Notes: a model not told the origin generated them from the sequence alone. A stretch of 64,000 nucleotides of DNA from Clarkia xantiana subsp. parviflora (GCA_036873135.1 JAPTYO010000007.1:28750763-28814762); one strand, 5' to 3'. Shown: positions 34,797 to 48,034, numbered from the stretch's first letter. Translations and numbers: made by a program.

Positions 34797-37700
34797 TCTA
34801 TTATATTATATTAATTCGGTATCGGAAGCCCTCTGGTCGACACGTGGACAGTTCGTCCTGTCACCGTTTCCTAATTTAATCAGAATTTAATAGGGGTTCT
34901 CTAAATTTAGATACATAATATTGGTTGATTGAAAATTAAGAAGTATTTTTATATCCTATTTTGATATCTACGCAATTTAAAGAAATAAATTAATTAAAAG
35001 TTTCCATTTAGTCGACACGTGGACAGTTCGTCCTGTCACCGTTTCCTAATTTAATCAGAATTTAATAGGGGTTCTCTAAATTTAGATACATAATATTGGT
35101 TGATTGAAAATTAAGAAGTATTTTTATATCCTATTTTGATATCTACGCAATTTAAAGAAATAAATTAATTAAAAGTTTCCATTTAAATTCATTATTTATA
35201 CAGTTTGGTTCCGGAAGACCGTAGGCCGCCACGTAAGCAAGATAATAAGATATTAAATATTATTAAAAAAAAAAAAACAAATCGGCCAAAAATAGGTGCA
35301 ATAAAAAATATATGTATACATTAAATATATATTTTAACTTCACACCTTTCTTTCCTTCACTTGTGGTATATACGATATGTGTTTTTCTATTAATAAAACA
35401 GAAACATTAAAAGCTGAAAAAATATAAACATCGTGAGCCACTTTTAATACAACTATATGCATGATATATACCGAAATCAAATACTACGGAAAACGTGAAA
35501 TTTGGAAGGACGTAATAAATACATAATATATAGAATAAATTATTACATAATAAAGTAATAAAATAAGATATAGAAAAATAATATATTTTATAGCATCGTT
35601 TAAATACACCTCATGTAGTCTTCTATATTAGTGTAATTTATGCATATTTTTGTTTTTTAAGTAGCCCTCTCTAAACTCTTCTGTATTTTGGTAAAGTCTC
35701 TCTTAAACTCACATGTGCTAAATTACGTACGGTGTGCGTCAACAATAAGAAGAATGGTCTTCTACAGCTTCTATACTCTTGTGGCTCACTAAGACAATAT
35801 CAAGTTATATCAACGTTGTTCCCCTCTACTTGCTTCAACTCTTCACGGCTTCTCAAGATTTGACTTTTCGCTTTCACGTGTTGCTAACGTCTATGATGTG
35901 TTTCTATTAGGTTGGCATTCAAACGAAAACATCAACATGCATTATAGCTAATATTAGGTTGACGGTGACATCTCTAGCTAGCTTTCACAATAATTATCAG
36001 TACGGCACTTCAATTTTCTTTTAGCATGTGTCTGATTTTATCTTTCTTATGCATGCATGCATATATAGGTTCGGCTCAGAGAACAGTATGGAGCTTAATC
36101 ACCTCTATCCGAGACATTGGGATATAAGACAATGAAGTTGTCACCGCCTTCTAGCAATCGAAGAAGATCAAGAGGGATATTAACTAGGTTAGTCTTTCTG
36201 ATTTCGTATCAGATAGATTTACTTATGTGCTTGAATGTTACGTACTAATTATAAGTTATTATAAACTGCAGGTGACTATGTTTAAAACTTTTGTTGGTTG
36301 AAATATGGTGGATTTACCTGTATCCTCTAATAAACAAATATATGAGATATTCTCCTATATTCTTTTGGTTGCTGCGGTGCCAAATACCCAGGACAATATT
36401 TATGTACATGAGGTAGGTATATATTATTTTCAAATTTGTTCCCATATAAAGGGGAGTTCATTTAAAGAGTTCATTTAAATTGTGAATGGTATATGTTATA
36501 GGTTTAATGCTTCTTTTTGATATGATTATTTAAATTTTATTTTTTGGATCATCCAATGAAAAGACCGTTATTTTGTGGATAATTTATGTATAATTAAGGT
36601 ACATCGAAATTTTTGTAAATTTACTTTATCTATAAATATAATTTTTATGTTGTAATATGATTATATATTTTTGTGTGAATTCAGGTCATTGCCCTCATCC
36701 TTAGATGATAATAATATTGTTCCGATTATGTATTTATCATGTATTTGCATATCACAGATTTTTCCTTTATTTATTGTGCTATATATATGCTGAAACTCAT
36801 CTGATTTAATCAACGATTGTTTCTTTAATTTTATTTTTTCTATGTTTTTAGGGATCTTCGATAAATGGGAGAGTCATGGAAGTTCTCAAGCCCGATTCTT
36901 CAGTGCGGTATCGATTCTTCATCAGATGTGCAACTAGGTTAATTACTTCATTCTCTCAATAAAAGGCCATGCATGCAAATTGTTTTAGATTCATGACAAA
37001 TTTCAATGTATCATTTGAATCGATGGTCTCTCATCCAAAGACCATTCAAAATGTTGTTCCATACATGTTGATTGTTATGGGGTACGTTTTTGAATTCTTG
37101 ATATGCCTTCTCATTTGGGTATTGTACTATTTCTTTTACTGATGAATGTAAATGTATGTCATATCAAATTAGAGTGGCTCTTGGAATTAAAGTTAATGAT
37201 AATAATTCCACAAGGCAGTTGGAGGAGATTAATCTTCTTAAAAATCTCTCAAAGCTGCAGCATGCACCCACCAGTGTCCCGTTTCACAGACGACCTCCAA
37301 TACCAACTTCTCATTAGTACATTTTTTTAAAGTGCGTATTTTCACTAAGAAAGTAATGAACCAAATTAATATATCTATTTGATGGATTTCAATTATTATT
37401 TTTTGTTAGATTTTGTATTTTTATAGTAGGAAATTTTGCACGGTCAAATTTTATGCATGTTATATTTCATTTGTTTATTTTTAGTATAAACATGACATTG
37501 TTGCGACTGATAAGCAAATAAAATGTTTCTACTTTGTTTTTAAAAAAGACCAGAAAAGGATTCGCCAATTCACAAAATTATATAAAAAATATTGTATAAT
37601 TAGAAATGTTTAATCAATTAAATTATGATGATTTATACTAATATATTTTAGTATTTCATGATTCTAAATATTACCTATTAAGTTTATATTTCTATCGTTG

Positions 37701-38105
37701 TATTTCTTTAATCTTGATTATAAGTATTCATTTAATTTAATTGTTGATTTGAAGGTGGTTGCGGTTTCGTGTTATAAAATCCGAGAATCAGTTGAAATGG
37801 AAGCAAAAATAAACTTTTGTTAATAAACATGTTTTTATGTTTTTATTATTGTATTAGTTGATAAATATTTGAGTACTTTTTCTTACCATTTTTAATGAAT
37901 TTATTTCTTTTATTGATCATGCTTGAGTGTAAGAATATACGTAATTTTGTTAAATAATTAATATAAAGAAGGAAATATTAATATAATAATATTTATATTA
38001 TTATAATTGTTGATATTTATTTAAAATTACGATAAATAGAATATTTTAATTTATATATTCATTTAGATATTTTTTACCCGCGCGGTGCGCGGGGTTAGCA
38101 TCTAG
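34797..38105 (+). mobile_element. Putative non-autonomous Helitron, about 3.3 kb
   Basis: The 3' end CCCGCGCGGTGCGCGGGG + TTAGCATCTAG at 38105 with host T is a textbook Helitron terminus. The candidate 5' end is TCTATTATATTATATTAATT at 34797 after host A. A direct 175-bp duplication lies near the 5' end. The body (about 36060-37320) has less AT-rich islands with possible splice sites, such as 'ctgcag|gtgactatg' and 'tttttag|ggatcttcg'. Their frames do not join into a recognisable protein, and no Rep or helicase motif was seen. The 3' end is secure; the 5' end is inferred. Confidence 0.6.
34836..35185. repeat. Identical 175-bp tandem duplication
   Basis: GTCGACACGTGGACAGTTCG begins both copies (34836 and 35011). 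I found no difference across the 175 bases. It is either very recent or an assembly artefact. Confidence 0.95.
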
Positions 38106-38575
38106 TTAATTTATAATTCTTATAGAATTTACGATTTACCATCCGATTCTATGAACCGATCCTACGATCATCCTAACAACCTTTTTTACATCGTCATCTT
38201 CATAACAAACTGACAATTGAATTTTTGAGATTTCATTAAAAAAATGGCCAAAAAAAATTCATTAAAATTTATTTATAAATAAATAAATAACAAAGCAACA
38301 CAGGGTTTTCAATTTAGTCCGGTCTTCTTCTTCTGCCTCTCTTAACAAAACCCCAACCCTCTCCGTCGTAGATTACCTCCGGTAGGTGCTGGAGCGCCGG
38401 CGACCAGCTTCCAAATCTTCTGGTAAGTTTATTCTTCATCAAGTTTGATACTGTTGTCATCTCCTTCAGTGAGTCATGGCGATTGCTGAATTTGCCAGCA
38501 ATTTTATTTCCATGTGAGCGATTTTTGAAGAAGGTCCGTGTCAGATCTTGTAGATAACTTAGTTGCTTAAAATCA
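38106..38575. promoter_or_regulatory. Upstream region and 5' leader of the RPAP2/RIMA gene
   Basis: The sequence becomes pyrimidine- and GC-richer from about 38305 (cttcttcttctgcctctc). A plausible GT donor at 38422 (TCTTCTG|GTAAGT-like) suggests a 5' UTR intron. No TATA box assigned. Confidence 0.4.
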
Positions 38576-41500
38576 ATGGCAAAAACTCTGCAACCGGAGG
38601 CAGTGAAGGATGTGGTGTATAAGCTGCAGAATTTCCTACTGGAAGGCAGTAGCAGTCAGGATCAGCTTTTCGCTGCTGGTTCAATCATGTCCCGAGGCGA
38701 CTACGAAGATGTAGTGACCGAGAGGTCCATCGGTAAACTCTGTGGCTATCCTCTATGCGGCAATCCTTTACCTTCTGATCGTACTCGTAAGGGACGGTAT
38801 CGGATTTCGCTCAACGAGCATAAGGTTTACGATCTGAATGAAACTTGTCTGTACTGCTCGTCTAGCTGTGTTGCCAACAGCAGAGCATTTGCTACCAGTT
38901 TGCAGACTGAGAGGTGTTTGGCACTGAACCTTGCTAAGCTTGATGGAATTCTTAGACTTTTTGGTGAGTTAAAATTGGAGCATGAGGAAGATGTGGATAA
39001 GTTAGAGCTCTCCAAATTGAAGATTCAAGAGAATGATGAGGTCAGGGCTAAAGAGGTGTCTATGGAAAACTGGGCAGGTCCTTCAAATGCAATTGAAGGT
39101 TATGTACCAAAGAAGGATAGTGTGCCCAAGCTCCCCCCACCGAAAAAGAAGCAAGGTAACTTTTTGGTACTTTAAGGCTTCAATGACTGTATGGTGGTTG
39201 CAGTTGCATATATGCGATTATTGTGTGTATCCTGACCAGGTGCAACTTAACCAATTTGTTAGAATAATTAGCATAGATAAACCAGTGTTCATTTTGTCAA
39301 AGAAACTCAAGGCCATCTTTTTTATGTTTCTCATAGATATATCATACGTCAAATGTTGTTTAGTATAATTAAAAGCTGAAAAAAATAGATATTATTACCA
39401 GATAAAATGTCTATGGGTAGCATAAATAACCAATTTGTTAGAAACTTAGAGTTAGTATAGATAATCAGTGTTCATTTTGTCAAAGAAACTCAAGGCCGTC
39501 TTTTCGATGTTTCTCATAGATATATCATATGTCAAATGTTGTTTAGCATAATAAAAGCTGAAAACTAATAGATATTAGTAGATAAAAAATGTCTGAGTAG
39601 TTTTTCCCTTATCTAGGAATGTGCACATCAATGTGGGTTTTTCTGTGTTACGAACCCGAATATTGAAAGAAATGAAGAACACAGTAAATAGGAAAGCTTA
39701 CTTTCTAATCAACCCTAATATCTCTTGGAGACTAATATTAATTGTTGGAAGCTTGTTTATTTTATTACATAATATTCGTTATATAGAGATTAGGGTTGAT
39801 TAGGAAGTAAGCTTTCCTATTTACTGTGTTTTTCATTCTTTCAATATTCGGGTTCATAACACAGAAAAACCCACATTATTTGCCTAATAAAAACTTCGAC
39901 TATTATAGTAAAATGAATCTACCCCTTACCAACGAATCTACCCCTTATTGATGAATCTAACCCTTAATCCTTCGTTCGTACACTTTACCTAACATAACAT
40001 TCTGTTGCAATGATTTTGGGCTGAAGAGTTATTTGCTTTGGTTGATGGAATATCAAGCTCAAAAGTAGGATTGCTTGTGAACCTTTAAGATTCAAAAGAA
40101 GGGTTATTTATGATTGTGCGTGTTCTTGAATTGTAAATTGCAGGGGCTAAGTCTAATAATGGTGGTTCAGCTAAACAGAATCTTATCATCAATGACTTCG
40201 AATTTGTGAGTACTATCATCACTCAAGATGAATATAATGTTTCTAAGTCGACCACAACACAAGGAGGCTTCACCTCAAAGTCAAAGGGACTAGCAGGGAA
40301 AGGGAGTGGTGTAGGTGTGGTTAACGAGTCTGAAATACAAGAGACGCCTTCTGCAGAGAAAAATAAAGTGCTTAATAAGACCCGAGGGGAATCAAAATGG
40401 GAGAAAAATGGAAGTACTCTAGAAGACATTCCATCAGCCTCGAATGATTCCAAGAATGGATTGATTGTTGGAAAATCAGCTGCAGTATCATCTCAGAACA
40501 AACTAAAATCCTCTCTCAAATCTACTGGTACAGAAAAGGGTAGTCGCTGTGTTACTTGGGGTGATGAGAAAGATGAAAGCCCTGGAAGTAGAAGCCTCTA
40601 TGACATTAAGGAAAACGAAGATGCAGAAAACCATCCCGTGGCTTCAGGAGATGCAGATGGTCTAGATGAAGAACGGATTTCATCAGCGGAAGCCATTGCT
40701 ATGGCATTAAATCAGGCAGCAGAGGCTGTTGCCTCTGGCAAATCTGATGCTATGGATGCTGGTATTACTCATTGTTGATTTATCGCTTTTGATTTTGTTA
40801 TCACTTATCATGATATATCTGACTTTGAAATCACTTTTTAGTGTCTGAAGCTGGGTTGGTTATATTGCCACATCCACTTGATAAGACTGAAGAGGAGTCT
40901 GTGGAGGACCCAAATGAGCTCGAAACAGATCCAGGTATTGTGAAATGGCCAAGAAAACCGGTTATTCCATTGACACCATTTGATTCAGAAGACTCGTGGT
41001 TCGATGCTCCACCAGAAGAGTTTACTTTGACTGTGCGTATTTTTCCATTTCCTGCATTTAAATTTCATCACACCCCAAAGGTTATGATTACTGATTGAAA
41101 TCTTTTCGATTTTCTTCAGTTATCTCCTTTTGCCACAATGTGGGGGACACTCTTTTCATGGATAACATCGTCTTCCGTAGCCTATATATACGGGCAAGAT
41201 GAAAGCTTTCATGAAGATTACCTCTCAGTTAATAACAGACGCTACCCAGCGAGAGTTGAATTGCCAGATGGCCGGTCCTCTGAAATCAAGCAGACTGTTG
41301 CTAGTTGCCTTTCTCGTGCTACTCCCGGTTTAGTTGCTGATTTCAGGCTACGAATTCCCGTCTCGGTTCTGGAGCAAGGATTGGTATTGTTTCTTACTGC
41401 TTCCTTGTTAATTAGAATTCTTTTGAGTATGAACAGCTGATAATTGGTGAGCTATGAACAGGCGCATTTGTTAGATACAATGTCGTTCATGGATGCCGTC

Positions 41501-41974
41501 CCTGCATTGAGAGCGAGACAATGGCAAGTGGTCCTTCTTCTTCTACTCGATGCTCTGTCGGTATCTCGCATTACAGTGCTCACTGATCACATGACTAATA
41601 GGCGAGCCTTGATTACAAAGGTAAGATATCTCATCACTTTTCGTAATCTCTGCTAAATGCTGCTGACAAACATCACTATCCTGCTACTTGATCCGTTTAG
41701 CCGGATTTGAGGTCGACTATGAGAATTGATAAATTGTATTGAATAGACTTGATTGTATTACAGTAGAGATTGATAATATATACATGAGTTACAAGGAAAT
41801 AGGAAATAGATATATTACAAGATACATAGTAATCTAAGATACACTGAACCGAGTCTGGGTAATTTATAGGTGTTGGATGGGGCACAAATAGGTGTGGAAG
41901 AGTATGAAATCATGAAGGATCTTCTTATGCCTCTTGGTAGAGCACCTCAATTCTCAGCACAAAGTGGAGCTTAA
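38576..41974 (+). CDS. RIMA: RNA polymerase II CTD phosphatase, RPAP2/Rtr1 family (RIMA-like)
   Basis: RPAP2/Rtr1 proteins dephosphorylate Pol II CTD and help import Pol II to the nucleus; the Arabidopsis member is RIMA. Exons: 38576-39155, 40144-40761, 40842-41032, 41120-41383, 41462-41620 and 41870-41974. All are GT..AG in phase, giving 638 residues. The Rtr1-type zinc/catalytic region is at about 50-100, with C56 and C61 (KLCGYPLCGNPL) and C94/C98 (LYCSSSC). A Lys/Ser-rich linker ends exon 1 (PKLPPPKKKQ). Exon 2 has RCVTWGDEK and SSAEAIAMALNQAAEAVASG. The C-terminal plant-conserved part contains LSPFATMWGTLFSWITSSSVAYIYG and AHLLDTMSFMDAVPALRARQW, ending GRAPQFSAQSGA. The frame is intact. 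Intron 1 (about 1 kb) hosts a tandem duplication and an inverted-repeat MITE. Confidence 0.93.
39247..39600. repeat. Two-copy tandem duplication (about 177 bp) in RIMA intron 1
   Basis: AACCAATTTGTTAGAA..CAGTGTTCATTTTGTCAAAG..GTTTCTCATAGATATATCAT recurs with about 10% change from 39427. No splice or coding role is evident. Confidence 0.88.
39631..39876. mobile_element. MITE-like inverted repeat, 246 bp, in RIMA intron 1
   Basis: Arms of about 90 bp: ATGTGGGTTTTTCTGTGTTA (39631) faces its reverse complement ending at 39876, with few mismatches and a short AT-rich loop of about 60 bp. No TSD was found, so the superfamily is undecided. It lies wholly within the intron. Confidence 0.82.
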
Positions 41975-42565
41975 AACAACGTGATGAAGAAGAAGGCTCG
42001 TACTTGATTCAGTTATTGTTAGTTTATTACTCGTCACTTTGACAGGGTTTTTGCTTATACAACTGAGTTGTTTTTTAGTCCCCAACCTTTACTCTATATG
42101 TTAAATGCACCCTCATATTTTTCTGCGATTTTCATGATATTCTTAGTATTTTTAGGTTGGGCGTTTGGTTGGTGCGTTAACCTGATATTAGGATATCAGT
42201 TAATAACATGTTTGGTGTGACTATTTGATTGTATTAAGTAATACATTCTAAATTATACATCCAATTGTGCTCATACAATATTGTCAAATGCGAAAGGCGA
42301 CATGACATGAGGAGATAATGCCAATTATCACATCAAATTTGAGGCGCTCGCCACATTAAAAAAGGCGACCTACTTAAGATAACTATAATATCTATATACA
42401 TTCCATATATAATACTCAAGAAAAATAAGGTAATTTTATATATTTTTATTCTAAGTTTTTAGCCCAAAAACTAATAACTTGGTCCTATAATAGATTAAAT
42501 AATAAGTTTAAAGACTATTTCAATCACTATTATAAACATAGAGACATTTATGCAACTTTTGTGAA
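41975..42565. other. 3' flank of RIMA and AT-rich intergenic DNA
   Basis: Transcript end region and then AT-rich sequence. About 26 bp from 42234 (TATTAAGTAATACATTCTAA) recur at 43637, just after the MITE pair. Confidence 0.45.
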
Positions 42566-43098
42566 GGGTTAATAACTAAAAAACTGTCCAATGTTTACCC
42601 TATGTTAAAATTAGGTGTCTGAAGTTTGAAATGTTAAAATGGACTGTCCCAAGTTTCATTTTTGTTGAAATTTGGTGTCTCGGTGTGATTACTTTAGAGA
42701 AGTCAATTCCGACGAAACCGTCTGTCAAATTCGAGCTCTCATACACACTCCCTTCTCGTCATCTTGCCGGGACCGTCACCTAAAAAGTTGGTCACATCCG
42801 AGCAAGTAAATCTCGCTCTATTGTCCTTGGAAAATGACTCTACACTACTCTTCTAGAAACTTTTTTTTTAATGTTCAATTTTTAGGTGAAATTTGACGAT
42901 TTTGTAAAAAGTAAAGAGTGATGGATTATGAGTGGGTTGGTGGGTTGATGAAAATGATGGAATGAAGATGAAAAGACGCACAAAGACACCAAATTTCAAC
43001 AAAAATGAAACTTGGGACAGTCCATTTTAACATTTCAAACTTCAGACACCTAATTTTAACATAGGATAAACCTTGGACAGTTTTTTAGTTATTAACCC
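42566..43098 (+). mobile_element. MITE, 533 bp, copy 1 of an inverted pair
   Basis: TIRs of about 115 bp beginning GGGTTAATAACTAAAAAACT. The centre is asymmetric (CCGTCTGTCAAATTCGAGCT...). It is the same family as the next element in opposite orientation. The TIR style resembles Mutator-like MITEs, but no 9-bp TSD was found. Confidence 0.85.
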
Positions 43099-43107
43099 AA
43101 AATTATT

Positions 43108-43634
43108 GGGTTAATAACTAAAAAACTGTCCAATGTTTACCTTATGTCAAAATTAGGTGTCTGAAGTTTGAAATGTTAAAATGAACTGTCCAAGTTTCAT
43201 TTTTGTTGAAATTTGATGTCTTTGCAAGTCTTTTCATCTCCATTATATCATTTTCATCAACCCACCCACCCACTCATAATCCATCACTCTTTATTTTACA
43301 CAAAATCGTCAAATTTCACCTAAAAATTAAAATTGAACATTAAAAAAAAAAAATCTAGAAGAGTGGTGTGGAGCTATTTTCCAAGGACCAGAGAGCGAGA
43401 TTTACTTGCACGGATGTAGTCAACTTCTTAGGTGACGGTCCCGGCAAGATGACGAGAAGGGAGTGTGTATGGGAGCTCGAATTTGACAGACGGTTTCGTC
43501 AGAATTGACTTCTCTAAAGTAATCACACCGAGACACCACATTTTAACAAAATTGAAACCTTGGACACTACAGATTAACATTTGAAACTTCAGACACCTAA
43601 TTTTAACCTTGGACAGTTTTTTAGTTATTAACCC
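43108..43634 (-). mobile_element. MITE, 527 bp, copy 2 of an inverted pair
   Basis: Same ends as copy 1. The asymmetric centre is inverted (AGCTCGAATTTGACAGACGG). It is separated from copy 1 by 9 bp (AAAATTATT). Together they form an inverted repeat of about 1.07 kb. Confidence 0.85.
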
Positions 43635-46600
43635 TATTAAGTAATACATTCTAAATTATATATTCAAATGTATTTTGACCTAATTGCTCCTAACGTCGAT
43701 TACCAGACAGATTTCGATGATCCAAGTACTGTATTAACCTCAAATTATATAAAATTATAGGGATAATAGAATACATAGTCAAAACAACAAGGTTGTTCTT
43801 CACGAGCGACCCGTAGGGACCTGCACCGCGAGATAGATGATACCGATATGAGATAAAAGTTTTGATATGCGGAGCGGGTTCGGATCAAACTCGACCCGCC
43901 TCATTGGCACCCCTACACCAAATAATGTTATGGCATGATAAATAAATGAGTTTGAGAAAAAAAAATTACGACATGATAAATTTGAGGAAAGACTTTTATA
44001 ATATCGACACAATCGAGTAAATAACATTTCAGGAGTCTCAACTATCAGCTTGTGAGTTTTACGAGTTTTGATTTTATTATGGATAAATCTTTAAAGTGTG
44101 AAATTTTTTGTGAAAAATCCATAGAAAGTTGTCAAGTAACACATGTCAAGTGATGATTGTTCATAAAATGGAAAGAGAATGTTATTATGCATTGCCATGT
44201 GGACCTAGAAGTGTTTTCTATGGATTTTTCACAGTTTTTTTTCACAGGATTTTTATTATTATTATTGGAGTTTCATCTATCTGGATTATGACTTATCAGT
44301 CATCCATGCATTGATCCACCTAGTTAGATGACATGTCTTTGTCCGAACTCATACTAAACATGTTCACTTGGTCTAGTAGACCATGTTGTCTGGGATGACC
44401 TATGACTCACCTTAACGGTCAAAACTTTAAATCAGTCATTACTCCATTGGATAAGCTATAGCTAGGGCATCCTGATCCAGACTGACAATAGACATAATCT
44501 ACCATACTATATGAACATGTTTGACCTGAGTCGGACCAAACCGAGTCCCATAACTAGGTGACTCGAATTATCATTAACCGATAATTCATATTTCAAATAT
44601 TTGAAATTCTAAATAATTTAAAAAAAAAAAAATAAAAAAAAATGAGACACCTAATAGACACGAATCGATAGTTGAGGGTCGTCCAATACGACATGAAGTG
44701 AACCGAGCCGATATTGTTGGACATAGAAGCAGCAGACTCAGACAGTGTCGAACAGCTGCTGCTGCCCCGACAAGATTCAATCTGAGTGATCAGATTAGAG
44801 AGAGGCATGCACGCATGGGGAGGGGAGAGGTGGTTTGGTTTAAATGATGATGGCATGGCATGGCACCCGCAGATGTGTTCTACTGTATGTGTTAGAAACC
44901 AACTTGCAGAGGCCACCAACACTACCCATATTATACAATGAATTTCATACAAATTTGAAATCTTCAACTTTCTCACACATTTTCAGCAAATGTGTTTAGC
45001 TGGTTAGGAAACCTCACTCTTATACGGATTGGTTTCACAGTTAAAGAGTTTGAATTTCCGATCTATCTAAAATAATTTCTCTGGAAAATAATGACCGGTG
45101 CCTAACAAATCGAACTCTTTATTAAATTAAACCGTTGGCAGTGATATATATACATTAACATGTCTAACTATATATTGGCACACTGATCACTTTATTGACA
45201 TTCTTACCAGTGGTGATACAAAGTGAATGAGTTGTTTTAATCTTTATATTTTAATATTCTCCTTACAGGTGGATTGAAATATTTTTAAACATTTAACATG
45301 TGATTTTTTTTTATTATAGAATTTAACTTGGCGCTACGAAGATTTGAACATATACACTTTATACCATGTCTACTTTATCATCTATGCTAAAACCTTAAGA
45401 TAATAAGTAAACAATCGGTCTGAAATTTCACAAAAAATCTACCCTAGAATAACTAGGGCAAGTGTTTCTTACACTAGAATAATTCGGCCAAAAAAATCCA
45501 TATCGCGATAAAATAAAGGGTAACTATCAGCATGGATCACTATGTGCTTATTAGTAGTACTCTTTGTCCTTTTCATTTCTCCATCTCATGTGTTACATCG
45601 AGTTGAGAGCTAGGGTGTTATAAGATCCGGTTATTTGTTAAGAGGTAACATTTGTAACATATTTACTCCATTAAAATAATTTATATTCCCACTTAATTAA
45701 CCTTTAATGGGTAAAGCACCACTTATGAATATTTTATTTCCTAAAGTGAAATTTGAACTTAAAACATTTTGTTAATAAATAGATAAAGCGTCTAGACCTC
45801 TCTCTAGTTGCTAACTACTTTGATATAAGTCGAGATTAGGTTCATTTCACCGCATTCTTCGAACTTTCAAATTTCTCTTCAGTAATGATGATATGTCGAT
45901 TGATAGGATAGATAAAACAAATAAAGAATTAATTATATTTTTTTAGAACTCAAAATTGTATATTTTGAGATCTATAATTAATAGATAAAATATTAAATCG
46001 TTACACACAATATTGAATTTTTTATCTTGATAAGGCACCCTTAATTACCCGGCCACTTTTAAAAAAAAGGAACAGTTAGTAGTAAGAGATTTGTTTGTAC
46101 TTGTAATAGGTACGGACAAAAGAAGAGAGAATTGAATAGAGAGACTGAAAAACAAAATGAAATCAGGATCATGGGATCCAGGAAATTTCATCCATAAACA
46201 AATGCTAGGTAGTGTGTAGGGTGTGGAAGGGACAAAGAGATTGGATGGATCTTCCTTCACATGCATTTGGATTTATTTTGGACCCCCATTTTATTTTATT
46301 ATCATTTCTTTCTTAATAAAATATTTTTATTTTACATTTAACATCGGATAAATTTGTTTGTAAAATATAAAATACTGATTATAAATATTTTTTTATTCAT
46401 AAATTAACAAATCATAAATTAACAAGATTTGAGTATAATTTTTTTAATTAAGAAGCGTTAAACCATTACACGATATATTATAAATTATAAAATTAATTTG
46501 ATATTTGTTTAGTTTTTCACGTGGCATCTAGGTGCGAGAGTCATATATAATTGACATTTGTATACATTATAAATATTTTTTAGTTCTTATAATTTGAACG

Positions 46601-47184
46601 TAAAACTTATGATTAAGTAATGTAGCATTGAACTATTTATTATGTTATTAATTGATTTTGATATCATATACCAATCCAAATTCCAAATACCTTCTCGGTT
46701 TCCTCCATGGAAACACTACCCACCATTAATCCTCTTTTGCGTATATAATATAATAAAAACACATTGTTACATCAAATATGTCAATAAATCCAGTCAACCT
46801 AATTGTAAACATTTACTTCTAGACAAAATCAGGACGTGATTGGACTTTGTATCATTTCTCTATTGGAAATACAAGTTTGATTCGGCATAAGTATAACTCA
46901 AGCCGAAAGCTAGTTTATTAGCCAAAATAATTTCCCAAAATTGTTATATATTATTCCGTATGTATCATTGCCCCGAGGAAAAAGAAATATCAATCCGGTT
47001 ATTGTTTACCCAAAAAATACGATTATAATTGTTAAGAAAAAATATAATAACTGATCTGTTAAATAATTGCGGTGAGCTGCTACTGCTATAGTAATAGCAC
47101 TAAACGATAAATATATGTTTACTTTATATAAATAAATAAAAGTTATAGTAGTGGGGCTCTAGGTGGGCCTAATCCCGAAAAGAA

Positions 47185-47252
47185 CACGTGGCTCCCATGC
47201 GAATGGCTATTGATTCCGCTGGTAGGCTCCGAGAATCATGTGATCACATGTG
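47185..47252. promoter_or_regulatory. G-box plus PIF-type E-box cluster upstream of the PAR1-like gene
   Basis: CACGTG at 47185-47190, then CATGTG (47237), CACATG (47245) and CATGTG (47247) within the palindrome CATGTGATCACATG. G-boxes and CACATG boxes are binding sites of PIF bHLH factors. It lies about 0.85-0.9 kb before the ATG. The regulatory role is inferred. Confidence 0.45.
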
Positions 47253-48034
47253 CCCCCTCCCTTACCTTTCCAATAAAAATTACTGAGATTTCTTTTAACA
47301 AGTGAAACTTATTGTTTAGTTCTACTTACAGATCCCTATTTATTAACGAATAAATGAATAATTTAAAAGACGAAATTAAAATTCAAAACAAGTAATCTCA
47401 CACAAAAAATGCATTTTAGAGTAATTTTTTCTTAATAATTATCACTATATTAATTTTGAAAAATGTTATGCATGCTTTTCACTATTAAAAAAATAAAATA
47501 ATTATCACTATAAATATAAATTGGTCGCATTTTTATTAATACTTAAATTAAAAAAAGTGAAATTATGTAATATAATATAGTGAATCAGTATTTTATCTTT
47601 TAACTAGATTTTTAGATTCTCACCAAGCTTTAAAAAAAATGCTTAGAAAGTAGTCTAAGATGTGATATTATTTGTTATAATTATTAAGAAAAATGCATTT
47701 TAGAGTGATTTTTCAGGGTAATCGTGAATTATTTGTTATGAGTGATGCTTCATGATAACCCTATTATACTCCGGCGGAAAATGATAATAATATATATTGT
47801 TTTTATAATTAATAAAAGAAAGGAAAAAGATTTATCCTTTCTCTCTCTTGCAATTGCAACCTTTCCTTATCTCACCTGGCATTTTGATGACACCCATATT
47901 GAAGCACATGGAAGCATACAGCAAATGAAGGAAGGAAGGAAGTAGCCAACTGGATTCTCGATTTAGAACACACATTTCCATTTGCTTCCCACTACCACTA
48001 CTTCTCCCCCACATCGCCATTCCCATTCTCTGCA

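Noticed and set aside
41690..41869. Possible Copia LTR fragment in RIMA intron 5
   Set aside because: AT-rich wording resembles LTR ends, but no TG..CA borders or TSD could be shown.
44593..44976. Minus-strand ORF of 127 residues
   Set aside because: It runs into a poly(T)-derived Phe-rich tail, shows no domain, and has no conserved small-peptide pattern.
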